Shown here: in pieces, positions 47,792 through 57,900 of the stretch
How the letters are laid out: each line of letters starts with the position of its first letter
How positions within the stretch are numbered: position 1 is the first letter of the stretch
NCBI GenBank assembly: GCA_963798075.1
Contig: CAWCRU010000036.1
Span: 1-64,000 of the forward strand
Reading direction: 5' to 3'
DNA from: DATAOG01 sp963798075
Lineage (GTDB): Bacteria; Pseudomonadota; Alphaproteobacteria; Geminicoccales; Geminicoccaceae
Length of the DNA stretch: 64,000 nucleotides
Position numbers and translations under genes: made by a program
The notes under the pieces: generated by a model
What the model was told of the DNA's origin: nothing
Database searches by the model: none
What the model saw: only the letters and a program-made list of their open reading frames with translations

Positions 47792-48626
47792 ATGAGCACT
47801 GCCGTGTCGATCTATCATGGCCGGTTCGGCCGTGCGACGCTCTACCGCCTGAATCGGCCGATGACCACGCATGCGCATCCGCGAGGGCCATCTCACCTTT
47901 CTGGTCCACGGCGTGCCGTCCTGCGTCGGCGCGATCGGCCGCTCGCACATGCTCTCGCCCGGCGCGGCGGTGGCCGTGAACCCCTGGGAGCTGCACAATT
48001 TCATCCCCGGCGATCAGGAGCACGGCAGCCTGTTCCTGGTCCTCTACATCAAGCCGATCTGGTTCTTGGAGTTCGGGCGCAGCGCGCAGTCGGCGCTCCG
48101 CTTCGGGCGCAACGCGGTCGAGATGACCAGCCACATCCAGCGCTCGGTCAACAAGGTGACAGCGCTGCTGCTCGATGACGCCCCGTCCGGCGCCTTCGAC
48201 GGCTACCTGTACGAGCTCACCCAGGAGTGCTTCGATAAGACCTGGCAATGGCTGCCGCAGGCCTGCCCGCTCGAGCAGCAGGCCCCGTGCTTTGCCGACT
48301 TCCGGGTGCGCAGGTCGGTCAGGCTGATGGCGCAGCGGCTCGGCGCCGAGATCGAGCTCGACGACATCGCCCGCGAGGCCGGGCTCTCGCGGCCGCACTT
48401 CTACCGTCTGTTCAAGAGCCAAACCGGGCTCACCCCGAACCTGTTCCTCAACACGCTGCGCATGGAGAAGGCGATCGACGCGCTGACCGGGGGCGAGGGG
48501 TCGGTCGCCGACATCGGATTCAGCCTTGGCTTCGCGTCGCAGAGCAGCTTCTCGCGCTTCTTCGCCGCTAATGTCGGCATGGCGCCGAGCGACTATCGGC
48601 GCGTCGCTCATTGCCTGAATGCCTGA
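47792..48626 (+). CDS. AraC family transcriptional regulator, frame-disrupted
   Basis: About 278 residues after repair. The N-terminal ligand-sensing half (cupin-like) starts MSTAVSIYHGRFGRATLYRLNR; the C-terminal half has two helix-turn-helix units, ELDDIAREAGLSRPHFYRLF and SVADIGFSLGFASQSSFSRFF. The frame changes near 47878-47884: THAHP in one frame, REGHLTFLVHG in the next; one extra C explains it. It probably controls the flanking dehydrogenase and/or Liv-type genes. The IS element lies 78 bp downstream. Confidence 0.85.
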
Positions 48627-48702
48627 TCGGGTGCCGGCGAAAAAAGGCGATACGCCGTCACGCGATGAGACTCGCGGATATGAAGCACCGGGTCGCGAGC
48701 GC

Positions 48703-48728
48703 CTAGAGCACTTTCGCTTTAGGTAGAA
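48703..48728 (+). repeat. Left terminal inverted repeat of the IS630 element
   Basis: Starts CTAGAGCACTTTCGC and ends GGTAGAA. Compared with the reverse complement of 49715-49740 it matches at about 18 of 26 positions, with the outer eight bases identical. Confidence 0.75.
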
Positions 48729-49739
48729 GCATAGCCGCAGTGGATGAGGTAGTTGGCACATTCGGCGGGCGGATAGGTGTCGAGGAGGTGGCCGATGATC
48801 GACCAGAGTTCGGCCTTGGTGCGGGCGGCGGCCTTGCGCAGCAGTGCCTTGAGCTTGGCGAACAGCTGCTCGATCGGGTTCAAGTCGGGACTGTAGGGCG
48901 GCAGGTAGAGGATCGAGGCGCCAGCGGCGGCGATTGCCTGGCGGACGCCGTCGACCTTGTGCGCGGCGAGATTGTCGAGCACCACGACGTCACCAGGCTC
49001 GAGCGCCGGCCCCAGAAATTGCTCGACATAGGCGCGCAAGGCGATCCCGGTCATCGGCCCGTCGAGCACCAGCGGCGCCAGGATGCCGGTCTGGCGGAGG
49101 CCGGCGATGAAGGTGGTGGTGCGCCAGTGGCCGTGTGGCACGGCGGCGACCAGACGCTGGTCCGAGGCGCTGCGGCCGTAGCGCCGGGTCATGTTGGTGG
49201 CGGTCGCGGTCTCGTCGAGGAAGACGAAGCGCGCCGGGTCCATGAAGCGCTGCCAGACCCGCCATCGCCGGCGCTGGCCGGTGACGTCGAAGCGATTTGC
49301 TCGGCCGCTCTCAAGGACTTTTTTTATGCCGCAGGCCGATCCGGCGCAGCGCGTTGTGGATCGTCGAGAGCCCGGCCCGTACCCCGCAGCGCCGCTGCAG
49401 CGCCGTCTGGAGCTCGGCCAGCGTGAGGTCGGGCGTCGCCTCGACCAGCCGACGCAGGTCGGCTTCGTGGGGCTCGAGCACAGGCCGCCGGTGCCCGCCG
49501 TAGCGCGCCGGTGCGGCGCTGCCGGTCGCGCGCACCCGCTGCATCAGCTTGATCGCGGCCGACGGGCTGACGGCAAAGCGCCCCGCGGCGCCACGGATCG
49601 AGCTGCCGCTCTCGACCGCGCCGACGATCCGCAGCCGCAGGTCCATGGAGATCGGTGCTGGCATGGCGACAATCTCGGTTGTTTCAACCAATATTGTCGA
49701 ATCACAGGTGTCGATTCTACGCAATAGGAATATGCTCTA
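48704..49739. mobile_element. IS630-type insertion sequence
   Basis: About 1036 bp, bounded by TA dinucleotides (48704-48705 and 49738-49739), the target duplicated by this family. Imperfect terminal inverted repeats of about 26 bp lie at 48703-48728 and 49715-49740, sharing CTAGAGCA and GTAGAA at their ends. It contains one transposase gene on the minus strand. It has inserted between the AraC gene and the second livH. Confidence 0.85.
48719..49664 (-). pseudogene. IS630 family transposase, two frames plus a deletion
   Basis: DDE transposase. Frame one (from MPAPISMDLRLRIVGAV at 49664) holds the helix-turn-helix and ends RRIGLRHKKSP. Frame two (to 48719) holds the catalytic core: FVFLDETATATNMTRR, VVVLDNLAAHK and LPPYSPDLNPIEQLFAKLK (DDE). 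Between them is a run of seven A followed by G (49319-49325 on the plus strand as T); a -1 slip there yields KSLRAAEQ, the family sequence. A second change is then needed near 49297, where one base seems lost, to reach NRFDVTGQ. As read, the gene is not translatable as one protein. Confidence 0.82.
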
Positions 49740-49740
49740 G
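49715..49740 (-). repeat. Right terminal inverted repeat of the IS630 element
   Basis: TTCTACGC ... TGCTCTAG; the reverse complement of the left repeat in its outer eight bases. The transposase gene starts just inside it. Confidence 0.75.
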
Positions 49741-49810
49741 TCTTCGGTTGTGGGCTGGGCCACCGGCGACCGGCCGCTGGCCGCGTTCACGGGTCCTAGC
49801 TAGTGCGGCG

Positions 49811-50824
49811 ATGGTGCGCATCATCGAGCGAAATCCGATCAGGTCGGTGATCCTCCTGATCATTGCTGCCCTGCTGCTCTGGCTGATCTTTGCCGTCTGG
49901 CCGGAGGGTCTCGAGGACGCCATCGGCCGCAAGAAGATCTTCCTCAGCGCGGTCTTGAACGGGATCACGCTCGGCGCGCTCTACTTTCTGGTCGCGAGCG
50001 GGTTCACGCTGATCTTCGGCCTCATGCGCAACGTCAACCTCGCGCACGGCTCGCTGTACCTGCTCGGCGGCTACATCGGGTTCGAGATTACCGAATGGAC
50101 CGGGTCGTGGTTCCTGAGCTTCTTGGTCGCGTTCGTCGCGACCGCGCTGGTGGGCGTGGTCCTGCAATACGTGGTCTTCCGCCGGATGGAGGGCCAGGAC
50201 CTGCGCCAGACCCTGGTCACGATCGGGATCTCGATCGTGCTCGCCGACCTCATGCTCTGGATCTGGGGCGGCGACTTTTACCAGATCCTCACCCCGCCCT
50301 GGCTGTCCGGGCCGGTCGAGACCTTCTTCGTGACCGCGGTCAAGCGGAGCACGGGCGAGCCGGTCTATCTGACCTACCCGTCCGTGCGCCTCCTGATCCT
50401 GCTCGCGTCGGTCGTCCTCGGCATCGGCATGTGGCTGGTCCTGAGGAAGACCCGGATCGGCATGCTGATCCGGGCGGGGGTCGACGACCGCGAGATGCTG
50501 TCCGCGACCGGCGTGCGCATCCAGCTCGTCTTCCTCGGTGTGTTCGCCTTCGGCGCCGGCCTCGCCGGCATGGCGGGCGTGGTCGGCGGCACCTTCCAGT
50601 CGTTGGCGCCCGGCGAGGACACCCGTTTCCTTCTGGCCTCGCTGGTCGTGGTGATCGTCGGCGGCATGGGCTCGATCCCGGGGGCGGCGCTCGGTGCCGT
50701 GCTGATCGGCCTCGCGGAGCAGCTGGGCTCGGTCTACAGCCCGACCTACGCGGTCGTCCTGACCTTCCTGATCATGGTCCTCGTGCTGGCCTTCCGCCCT
50801 CAGGGGCTGATGAGCGTCCGGTGA
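49811..50824 (+). CDS. livH: Branched-chain amino-acid ABC transporter permease LivH
   Basis: Permease of 337 residues: GITLGALYFLVASGFTLIFGL, then RNVNLAHGSLYLLGGYIGF (the LivH signature), GVVGGTFQSLAPGEDTRF and LVVVIVGGMGSIPGAALGAV. ATG 49811 is 71 bp beyond the IS end, so the native upstream region was displaced by the insertion. Ends FRPQGLMSVR. Three bases separate it from livM. Confidence 0.92.
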   Translation: MVRIIERNPIRSVILLIIAALLLWLIFAVWPEGLEDAIGRKKIFLSAVLNGITLGALYFLVASGFTLIFGLMRNVNLAHGSLYLLGGYIGFEITEWTGSWFLSFLVAFVATALVGVVLQYVVFRRMEGQDLRQTLVTIGISIVLADLMLWIWGGDFYQILTPPWLSGPVETFFVTAVKRSTGEPVYLTYPSVRLLILLASVVLGIGMWLVLRKTRIGMLIRAGVDDREMLSATGVRIQLVFLGVFAFGAGLAGMAGVVGGTFQSLAPGEDTRFLLASLVVVIVGGMGSIPGAALGAVLIGLAEQLGSVYSPTYAVVLTFLIMVLVLAFRPQGLMSVR

Positions 50825-50827
50825 GCC

Positions 50828-51916
50828 ATGGCGACCACCCGATCCCGCCTCGCTGAGCCTGCCGCGCCGATCGACGTCGCGACGCGGCGTCTGATCGACC
50901 GGCTCCGCCGGGTGCCGGCGGCGGTCTGGGTGACGGGCTTCATCCTTTTGATTCTGCCGGCGTTCGCCAACAGCTTCATTCTGGTCCAGATCTTCGGCTG
51001 GTCGTTCATCCTGGGCATGATCGCGCTCAGCCTGATGTTCCTCGCCGGCTACGGCGGCATGGTCAGCCTGGTCCAGATGACGGTCGCGGGCTGCGCCGGC
51101 TACATGCTCGCGATCTTCGGCACCAGCGCCATCACCGCCATCAGCCTCACCTGGCCCTGGTGGCTGGCAATCCCCGTGGCGATCGTGATCGCGACCCTGT
51201 TCGGCACCGCGAGCGGTGCGCTCGCGGTCCGGACCGCCGGCATCTACACCATCATGATCACGCTCGCGATCGCGGCTGCCTTCTTCTACTTCACCCGTCA
51301 GAACTACGTGGTCTTCAACGGCTTCTCGGGCTTCAACGGGCTCCGGCCGCCGGTCGTGCTCGGCATCGACTGGCGCGAGCCGGCCCCCTTCTACTACCTC
51401 ACCCTGTTCTGAGCGGCGGTGAGTTATGGGGTGGTGCTGTACGTCTCGCGCTCGCCGTTCGGCCTCGCTCTCCAGGGGACGCGCGACAATGCCCGCCGGA
51501 TGGCGGCGCTCGGCTTCAACGTCACCGCGCATCGGATCGCCGCCTATACCTTCGCATCTGTGATCGCCGCGGTCGGCGGCATCCTGCTGGTCTGGCTCAA
51601 CAACCAGGTCTCGCCCGGGACCGCCGGCGTCGGCCCGGTGATCGACATCCTGGTGATCGCGGTGGTCGGCGGCCTGGGGCGGCCGATCGGTCCGTTCGTG
51701 GGCGCGTTGATCTACGTGCTGCTGCGGACCTTTGCGCTCGATGCGCTGGTCGCGGTCGGGCTCGATGGGGCGCGCTTCCAGATGTTGATCGGCCTCGGCT
51801 TTTTGCTGATCGTGTTCTTCTCGCCCGACGGCGTGCTCGGCCTCTTCGAGCGCGCCCGCGACCGCTGGCAGCACCACCAGAACAGCCTGCGGTTGCCGGG
51901 TTCTGAGGGCCGGTGA
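50828..51916 (+). CDS. livM: Branched-chain amino-acid ABC transporter permease LivM, with in-frame TGA
   Basis: Permease of about 362 residues in one frame, interrupted by TGA at 51410-51412. Upstream: LAGYGGMVSLVQMTVAGCAGY and VRTAGIYTIMITLAIAAAFFYF. The frame continues without shift after the stop: AAVSYGVVLYVSRSPFGLALQGTR, GGLGRPIGPFVGALIYVLL. The position corresponds to a tryptophan-like site (LTLF-W-AAVSY), so TGG to TGA is a one-base change. Either a nonsense mutation or a sequencing error; as read, two half-proteins would be made. Its stop overlaps livG. Confidence 0.87.
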
Positions 51917-52713
51917 TGGCGACCAGCGTTGCCGCCACCGTCGCCGAGCGCCTGCATGCCGCCGGTACCGCCAACGCGCTCGAGCTACGCGGCGTCAGCC
52001 GGATGTTCGGGGCGCTCGCGGCGCTCGACGACGTGACCCTCAGCGTCCGCCCGGGCGAGCGCCGCGCCGTGCTCGGCTCGAACGGCGCCGGCAAGACCAC
52101 CCTCTTCAATTGCGTCACGGGCGACTTTCCGCCGACCTCGGGCACGATCCGCTTCTTCGGCGAGGACATCACCGCCTTCCCGCCGCACGAGCGGATCCGC
52201 CGCGGTCTGCGCCGCACCTACCAGATCTCGCTGCTGTTCGCCGGCCTCTCGGTGCAGGACAACGTCTACCTCGCCTGCCGCGGCTTCTCGCGCGGCCGTT
52301 TTTCCCTGTTGCGGCCGCGGCCAAGCGACGCCTTGGTGCAGGCCGCCCTGGACCTGGTCGAGGCGGTCCATCTGTCCGCGGTCAAGGACCAGAAAGTGGC
52401 AGAACTCGCGCATGGCCAGCAGCGCCAGCTCGAGATCGCGCTGGCGCTCTCGGGCGCGCCGCGCTTCATCCTGTTCGACGAGCCGGCGGCCGGCCTGTCA
52501 CCGACCGAGCGCCGCGAGCTCGTCGAGATCCTGACCGGCCTGCCCGGCCACATCGGCTACATCATCATCGAGCACGACATGGACGTGGCGCTGCGCGTCG
52601 TGGAGAGTGTCACGATGATGCACGACGGCCGCATCTTCAACGAAGGACCGCCCGAGGCGATCGAGAGCGATCCCGAGGTCCAGGAGCTCTATCTCGGAGG
52701 CGGCCATGGCTGA
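51916..52713 (+). CDS. livG: Branched-chain amino-acid ABC transporter ATPase LivG
   Basis: ATPase of 265 residues. Walker A GSNGAGKTT, LivG-type QISLLFAGLSVQDNV, signature variant LAHGQQRQLEIA, Walker B FILFDEPAAGLSP, switch IIIEHDMDVA. ATG 51916 shares bases with the livM stop. The C-terminus overlaps the start of the LivF fusion gene by eight bases. Confidence 0.92.
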   Translation: MATSVAATVAERLHAAGTANALELRGVSRMFGALAALDDVTLSVRPGERRAVLGSNGAGKTTLFNCVTGDFPPTSGTIRFFGEDITAFPPHERIRRGLRRTYQISLLFAGLSVQDNVYLACRGFSRGRFSLLRPRPSDALVQAALDLVEAVHLSAVKDQKVAELAHGQQRQLEIALALSGAPRFILFDEPAAGLSPTERRELVEILTGLPGHIGYIIIEHDMDVALRVVESVTMMHDGRIFNEGPPEAIESDPEVQELYLGGGHG

Positions 52714-54904
52714 GGCGCCAGGCCGTACCGCCGGGAGCCGCGACGCCGCGGTCCTCGAAATTCGCGGCCTGAACGTTTACTACGGTCGTTCGCACGCGCT
52801 CCAGGGCGTCGATCTGACGCTCGGGCGGGGCGTGCTCTCGGTGGTCGGCCGCAAGGGCATGCGCAAGACCACGCTCTGCCGGACGATCATGGGTCTGCAG
52901 CCGGCGGCGGGCGGCGCCATCCGCTTCGCCGGCCAGAGCATCCTCGGCCGGTCGTCGACCCAGATCGCGCGCCACGGCATCGGCTACGTGCCGCAGGGCC
53001 GGCGCCTGTGGCCGTCGCTCACGGTCGAGGAGCACCTGCGCATGACCGGCGACCTGCGCCCGGGCGCGTGGTCGGTCGAGCGCATCTACCAGACCTTCCC
53101 GCGGCTTGCCGAACGGCGCACCAGCCGCGGCGGCCAGCTGTCCGGCGGCGAGCAGCAGATGGTCGCGATCTCGCGCGCGCTGCTGCTCAACCCGACGCTC
53201 TTGGTGATGGACGAGCCGACCGAGGGCCTGGCGCCCCTGATCGTCGAGCAGGTCGAGGAGATCCTCCGCCATCTAGGCGACGAGGGCGACATCGCGGTGT
53301 TGCTGATCGAGCAGAAAATCGGCGTCGCGACCGCGGCCGCCGAGCATGTGGCGATCATGGTCAACGGCCGGATCGACCGGGTGATGGACGCCCGCCAGAT
53401 CGCCGCCGATCGCGACCTGCAACAGCGGCTGCTCGGGGTTGGCCGCCATCGCGACGACGACGCTCTGGCCGCCGACGCCCGTCCCGACGAGGCCGAGGCG
53501 CCGGCCGCCGGCCGCGCTGGCCCGCGGAAGATCTATATCTCCAACCCGCGCCTGCCGACCCGCTGGACGCCGCCGGTCCCGGCGCAGCAGATCGAGCGCG
53601 CCGCGCGCACCGTCTCGGGTCTGCCGGCGGCGGCTCCGAGGCCCGGCACTCCGACCGCGATCCGGCCGCTCGCAACCGCTGGCGATCGGGTCGTTCTGGT
53701 CGCCGGCACGCTCGACACCAAAGGCCGGGAGATCCGCTTCATCCGGGACCTGATCAAGGACGCCGGCCTGCGCACGCGCCTCGTCGTCCTCTCGACCTCC
53801 GACGTTCCGCCCCACCAGCTGGCGATCCACCACCCGCAAGGCCCGAGTGCCGTGTTCACGAACGATCGCGGCCGCTCGGTTGCCGGCATGGCGCTCGCCT
53901 TCGAAGCCTGGGTTCAGCACCAGAGCGGGATCGCCGGAATCATCGCGGCCGGCGGTTCGGGCGGCTCGGCGATGGCCGCACCGGCGATGCGGCAGCTGCC
54001 GGTCGGCGTGCCCAAGATCCTGATCTCGACGGTCGCTTCGGGCGATGTTCGCCGCTATGTCGGGCCCGCCGACATCATGATGCTGCACCCGATAGCCGAC
54101 GTGCAGGGTCTCAACGCGATCACCCGCGAGGTGCTGGCGAACGGGGCCGAGGCCATGGTCGGCATGGTCAGGGCGCGCGAGGTGGCCAGGCGCTCCGCCG
54201 CGGCCGCGGCCGAGCTGCCGGCGGTCGGGCTCACGATGTTCGGGGTGACCACGCCCTTGATCCAGCAAGTGACCGCGGCGCTCGGGGACGACTTCGACTG
54301 CCTCGTGTTCCACGCCACCGGCATCGGTGGCCAGGCGATGGAGACGCTCGTCGATTCGGGAAGGCTCCTGGGCGTCATCGACCTCACCACGACCGAGGTT
54401 TGCGACCTTCTGATGGGCGGGATCTTCCCAGCGACCGAGGACCGGTTCGGAGCCATGATTCGCGCCCGCATGCCCTATGTCGGGTCCTGCGGCGCGCTCG
54501 ACATGGTCAATTTCGGCGCCCCCGGCAGCGTGCCTGAGCGCTACCGCGGCCGAACCATCTACGAGCACAATCCGCAGGTGACGTTGATGCGGACGACGGC
54601 CGAGGAGAACCGCCGGATGGGGCGCTGGATCGGTGACAAGCTCAACCAGATGGTCGCGCCGGTCCGCTTCTTCCTGCCCGAAGGCGGGGTCTCGGCTCTC
54701 GACGCGCCGGGCCAGGCGTTCCATGATCCGGCCGCCGACGCGGCTTTGTTCGGAGCGCTCAAGGCGACCGTCCGCCAGACCAGCACGCGCCAGCTGATCC
54801 GGCCGCCCCAGCACATCAACGATGCTGCGTTCGCAGCCGCCGTGGTCGAGGCGTTCCTCGCCCTGCACGGCGGCCGGCCGCGGCAGCGGCGTGCGGGAGG
54901 TTGA
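52706..54904 (+). CDS. Fusion of LivF-type ABC ATPase with Tm-1-like (UPF0261) domain
   Basis: Protein of 732 residues. Residues 1-245 are LivF-like: LSGGEQQMVAISRA signature, LVMDEPTEGLAP Walker B, VLLIEQK switch. Walker A is abnormal: residues 48-56 read GRKGMRKTT where LivF usually has GRNGMGKTT, so the second conserved glycine is arginine. After a charged, proline-rich linker (about 250-315) comes a full Tm-1-like domain: VLVAGTLDTKGREI, GGSGGSAMAAPAMRQLPVG, VFHATGIGGQAMETL and YVGSCGALDMVNFGAPG. The role of Tm-1-like proteins in bacteria is unclear. ATPase and Tm-1 domain are translated as one chain in the Liv operon. Confidence 0.88.
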   Translation: MAEAPGRTAGSRDAAVLEIRGLNVYYGRSHALQGVDLTLGRGVLSVVGRKGMRKTTLCRTIMGLQPAAGGAIRFAGQSILGRSSTQIARHGIGYVPQGRRLWPSLTVEEHLRMTGDLRPGAWSVERIYQTFPRLAERRTSRGGQLSGGEQQMVAISRALLLNPTLLVMDEPTEGLAPLIVEQVEEILRHLGDEGDIAVLLIEQKIGVATAAAEHVAIMVNGRIDRVMDARQIAADRDLQQRLLGVGRHRDDDALAADARPDEAEAPAAGRAGPRKIYISNPRLPTRWTPPVPAQQIERAARTVSGLPAAAPRPGTPTAIRPLATAGDRVVLVAGTLDTKGREIRFIRDLIKDAGLRTRLVVLSTSDVPPHQLAIHHPQGPSAVFTNDRGRSVAGMALAFEAWVQHQSGIAGIIAAGGSGGSAMAAPAMRQLPVGVPKILISTVASGDVRRYVGPADIMMLHPIADVQGLNAITREVLANGAEAMVGMVRAREVARRSAAAAAELPAVGLTMFGVTTPLIQQVTAALGDDFDCLVFHATGIGGQAMETLVDSGRLLGVIDLTTTEVCDLLMGGIFPATEDRFGAMIRARMPYVGSCGALDMVNFGAPGSVPERYRGRTIYEHNPQVTLMRTTAEENRRMGRWIGDKLNQMVAPVRFFLPEGGVSALDAPGQAFHDPAADAALFGALKATVRQTSTRQLIRPPQHINDAAFAAAVVEAFLALHGGRPRQRRAGG

Positions 54905-54949
54905 CTCCTGCCGCTACCGGATGGCGGGGCGGCCGACATGGGAACGTGA

Positions 54950-54980
54950 GTGCTCAAGCAGCCCGAAGGGCGGTAGCACG
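54950..54980 (+). promoter_or_regulatory. Hairpin leader repeat, copy 1 (before flotillin gene)
   Basis: A 30-nt sequence whose outer arms GTGCT (54950-54954) and AGCAC (54975-54979) pair, with an inner hairpin GCCC-GAA-GGGC. It ends 17 bases before ATG 54998. A near-identical copy lies at 60755-60784, also just before a start codon. Neither known riboswitch consensus nor terminator T-tract is visible. Confidence 0.65.
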
Positions 54981-54997
54981 GGGTCGGAGAGAGTTCG

Positions 54998-57900
54998 ATG
55001 ACCGCTGGTCAGGTGATAGGTGACCTCATTCTCTGGCTGATCGTGGCCGTCATCGTGGTCGCGATCGTGTACGTGGTCATGAACTGGCTCTACCGGCGCT
55101 CGACCAAGGAGCTTTCCTTCGTGCGCACGGGCTTCCTCGGCGAGAAAGTGGTGATCAACGGCGGCGCCTTCGTCTGGCCGATCGTCCACGACATTACGCA
55201 GGTCAACATGAACGTCCTGCAGATGGAGGTGACGCGCGCCAGGGATGACGCTCTGATCACCAAGGACCGGATGCGGGTCGACGTCGAGGCCGACTTTTAC
55301 GTCCGGGTCGCGCCGACCGTGAAGGCGGTCTCGACCGCCGCCTCGACGCTCGGCCGCCGGACCATGGAGCAGGAGCGTCTGCTCGCGCTCTTGTCCGGCA
55401 AGTTCATCTCGGCGCTGCGCTCGGCCGCCTCCGAGATGACCATGGAGGAGATGCACGAGCCGCGCAGCGAGTACGTGCGCCGGGTCAAGGACGAGGCGGC
55501 GGATGCGCTCACGCAGAACGGGCTTGAGCTCGAATCGGTCGCGATCCGCGACATCGACCAGACCGACCTCGAGTACTTCAACCCCTCGAACCGCTTCGAT
55601 GCCGAGGGCCTGACCAAGCTGATCGAGAGCATCGAGGACCGCAGGAAGCTCCGCAACGACATCGAGCAGGACTCGATGATCCGGATCCGCACCCGCAACC
55701 TCGAGGCCGAGAAGCAGGCGCTCGCGATCGAGCAGGACAGCGAGACCGCGAGGCTCGAGCAGCAACGCATGGTCGAGGCCCTGCGCGCCGCGCAGCGCGC
55801 CCAGGTGGCGCGCGAGCGGGCCGAGCGCGAGACCGAGGCCGAGCACGCCCAGATCCTGGCGCGCGAGGAGATCGAGAAGCGCCGGATCGTCAACGAGCAG
55901 GCGATCGGCCAGGCACGGATCGCGTCCGAGCGCGAGATCCGGCGCCAGGAGATCGACCGCACCGAGGCGATCGAGGCGGCCGAGATCGCCTCGCGCCAGA
56001 AGCTCGAGCGGGCGCGGATCGAGCAGGTCCGCGCGATCGAGGAGGCGACGATTGCCGCCCGCGAAGCGACCGAGCGTGCCCGGATCGAGCAGGAGCGCGC
56101 GGTCGCCGAGGCCCGGATCGTCAACGAGGAGGAGACGCAACGGCGCGAGATCGAGCGCAAGAGGACAGTCGAGCAGGCCGAGATCGCCGCCCGCGAAGCG
56201 ACCGAGAAGCTCAGGATCGCCGAGGAAGCGACGATCAGCGCGGACCGGATCGCCTCCGACGAGCGCACGCGCGTGCTCGAGATCGCGCGCACCCGCGCGC
56301 TCGAGGAAGCCGAGATCGCGGCCAGCCAGGCGACGGAAGCCGCGCGCATCGCGCGTGAGAAGATGCTAGCGGCCGAGCGGATCACGGCCGAGCGCGAGAC
56401 CCGCGTGCTCGAGATCGAGCGCACCCAGCAGCTCGATCAGCGCGGCATCGCCGCGACCGAGGCGACCCAGAGCGCCCGGATCGCGCAGGAGGAGAAGGTC
56501 CGGACGCTCGAGATCGCGCGCAATCGCGCGGTCGACCAGGCGGAGATCGCGGCCCGCGAGGCGATCGAGGCGGCCCGCATCGCGCAGGACAAGCGGCTCG
56601 CGGTCGACCGGGTCGCGAGCGACGAGGCGACCCGCTCGCGCCAGATCTCGCGCGACCAGGCGTTGGAAGAGGCCGAGATCGCGGCCAAGGAGGCGACCGA
56701 AGCCGCCCGCATCGCGCAGCAGCACAAGCTCGCGGCCGAGCGCATCGACTACGAGGAGCGCACGCGGCGGCTCGAGATCGCGCGCAACGAGGCGATCGAC
56801 ACGGCCGAGATCGCGGCGCGGCAGGCGACCGAGGCGGCAAGGATCGCGCAGGAGCGCACGATCGCCGCCGAGCGGATCGCGAGCGATGAGACTACCCGAA
56901 GTCGCGAGATCGAGCGCGACAAGGCACTGGAAGCCGCGACCATCGCCGCGCGCGAGGCGACCGAGGCCGCCCGGATCGCGCAGGAGCTCCGGCTTGCGGT
57001 CGAGCGGATCGAGGCACAGCAGGCGACCCGCCAGCGCGAGATCGCGCGCACCGAGGCGGTGCAGTCGGCCGAGCTTGCTGCCAATCGCATCATCGAGCAG
57101 GTCCGGATCGAGAAGGAGAAAGAGACCTCGGCCGACCGGATCGCTCGCGACCGCGAGGTGCGCGCCCTCGAGATCCGGCGCAACGAGGCGATCGATGCCG
57201 CCGAGATCGCGGCCCATCAGGCGGTCGAGGCGGCGAGGATCGCCGAACAGAGGACGCTTGCCGCCGAGCGGATCGCTGCCGAGCAGGCGACCCGGCAGCA
57301 CGAGATCGCCCGCGACCAGGTCCTCGAGAGCGCCGACATCGACCGGCGCGACCAGGTCGAGCGGGCGCGGGTCGCGATGGAGCTGAAGCTCGAGCGCGAG
57401 CGGATCGCGTCGCAAAGGAGCCGCGAAGTGCTCGACATCGACCGCCGCAAGACGGTCGAGGAGGCCGAGGAAGTCCGCGTGATCGAGCTCGCCGCCAGGA
57501 AGGCCGAGCGCGCCGCGGCCGATGCCAGGGTCCGGCAGGCCACGATCGATGCCCAGCGCGACGTCGAGACGCGCGACGTGGCCCGCGAGCAGGCGCTCGA
57601 TGTGGCCCGGCTGGAGCGCCGGCGCTCCCTCGAGCAGCTCGAGGTCGCGCGCGTCCAGGCGCTGCGCGAGGCCGAGATCGCGTCCCGCGAAGAGATCGAG
57701 CGCACCCAGATCGCGTCCGAGCGCGGGCTCGACGAGGCCCGGATCGGTCGCGAGCGCGAGCGCCGCAAGCTCGAAATCGAGCGCGAGCGCGAGGTCGAGA
57801 ACGCGCTGATGGAAAAGGCGATCGTCCTTTACCAGAAGTCGCTCGAGCAGTCGGCGGCCCAGGTCGAGGCCGAGGTCGCGCGTGCCCGCGCGGCCGAGGC

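Noticed and set aside
44968..47799. 943-residue minus-strand frame across the Liv receptor and alcohol dehydrogenase genes
   Set aside because: Both plus-strand genes have full family motifs and ribosome sites; the antisense product is low-complexity His/Arg/Asp-rich sequence.
51410..51412. TGA read as tryptophan or selenocysteine in livM
   Set aside because: TGA serves as an ordinary stop in many genes here (for example livM at 4270-4272), and no selenocysteine hairpin is apparent after the site.
49796..51877. 693-residue minus-strand frame over livH and livM
   Set aside because: Highly biased composition with no motif; the plus strand encodes two recognised permeases.
55940..57424. CRISPR-like or satellite interpretation of the tandem repeats
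   Set aside because: Units are 132 bp, diverged and in frame, encoding a coiled coil; there are no unique spacers.
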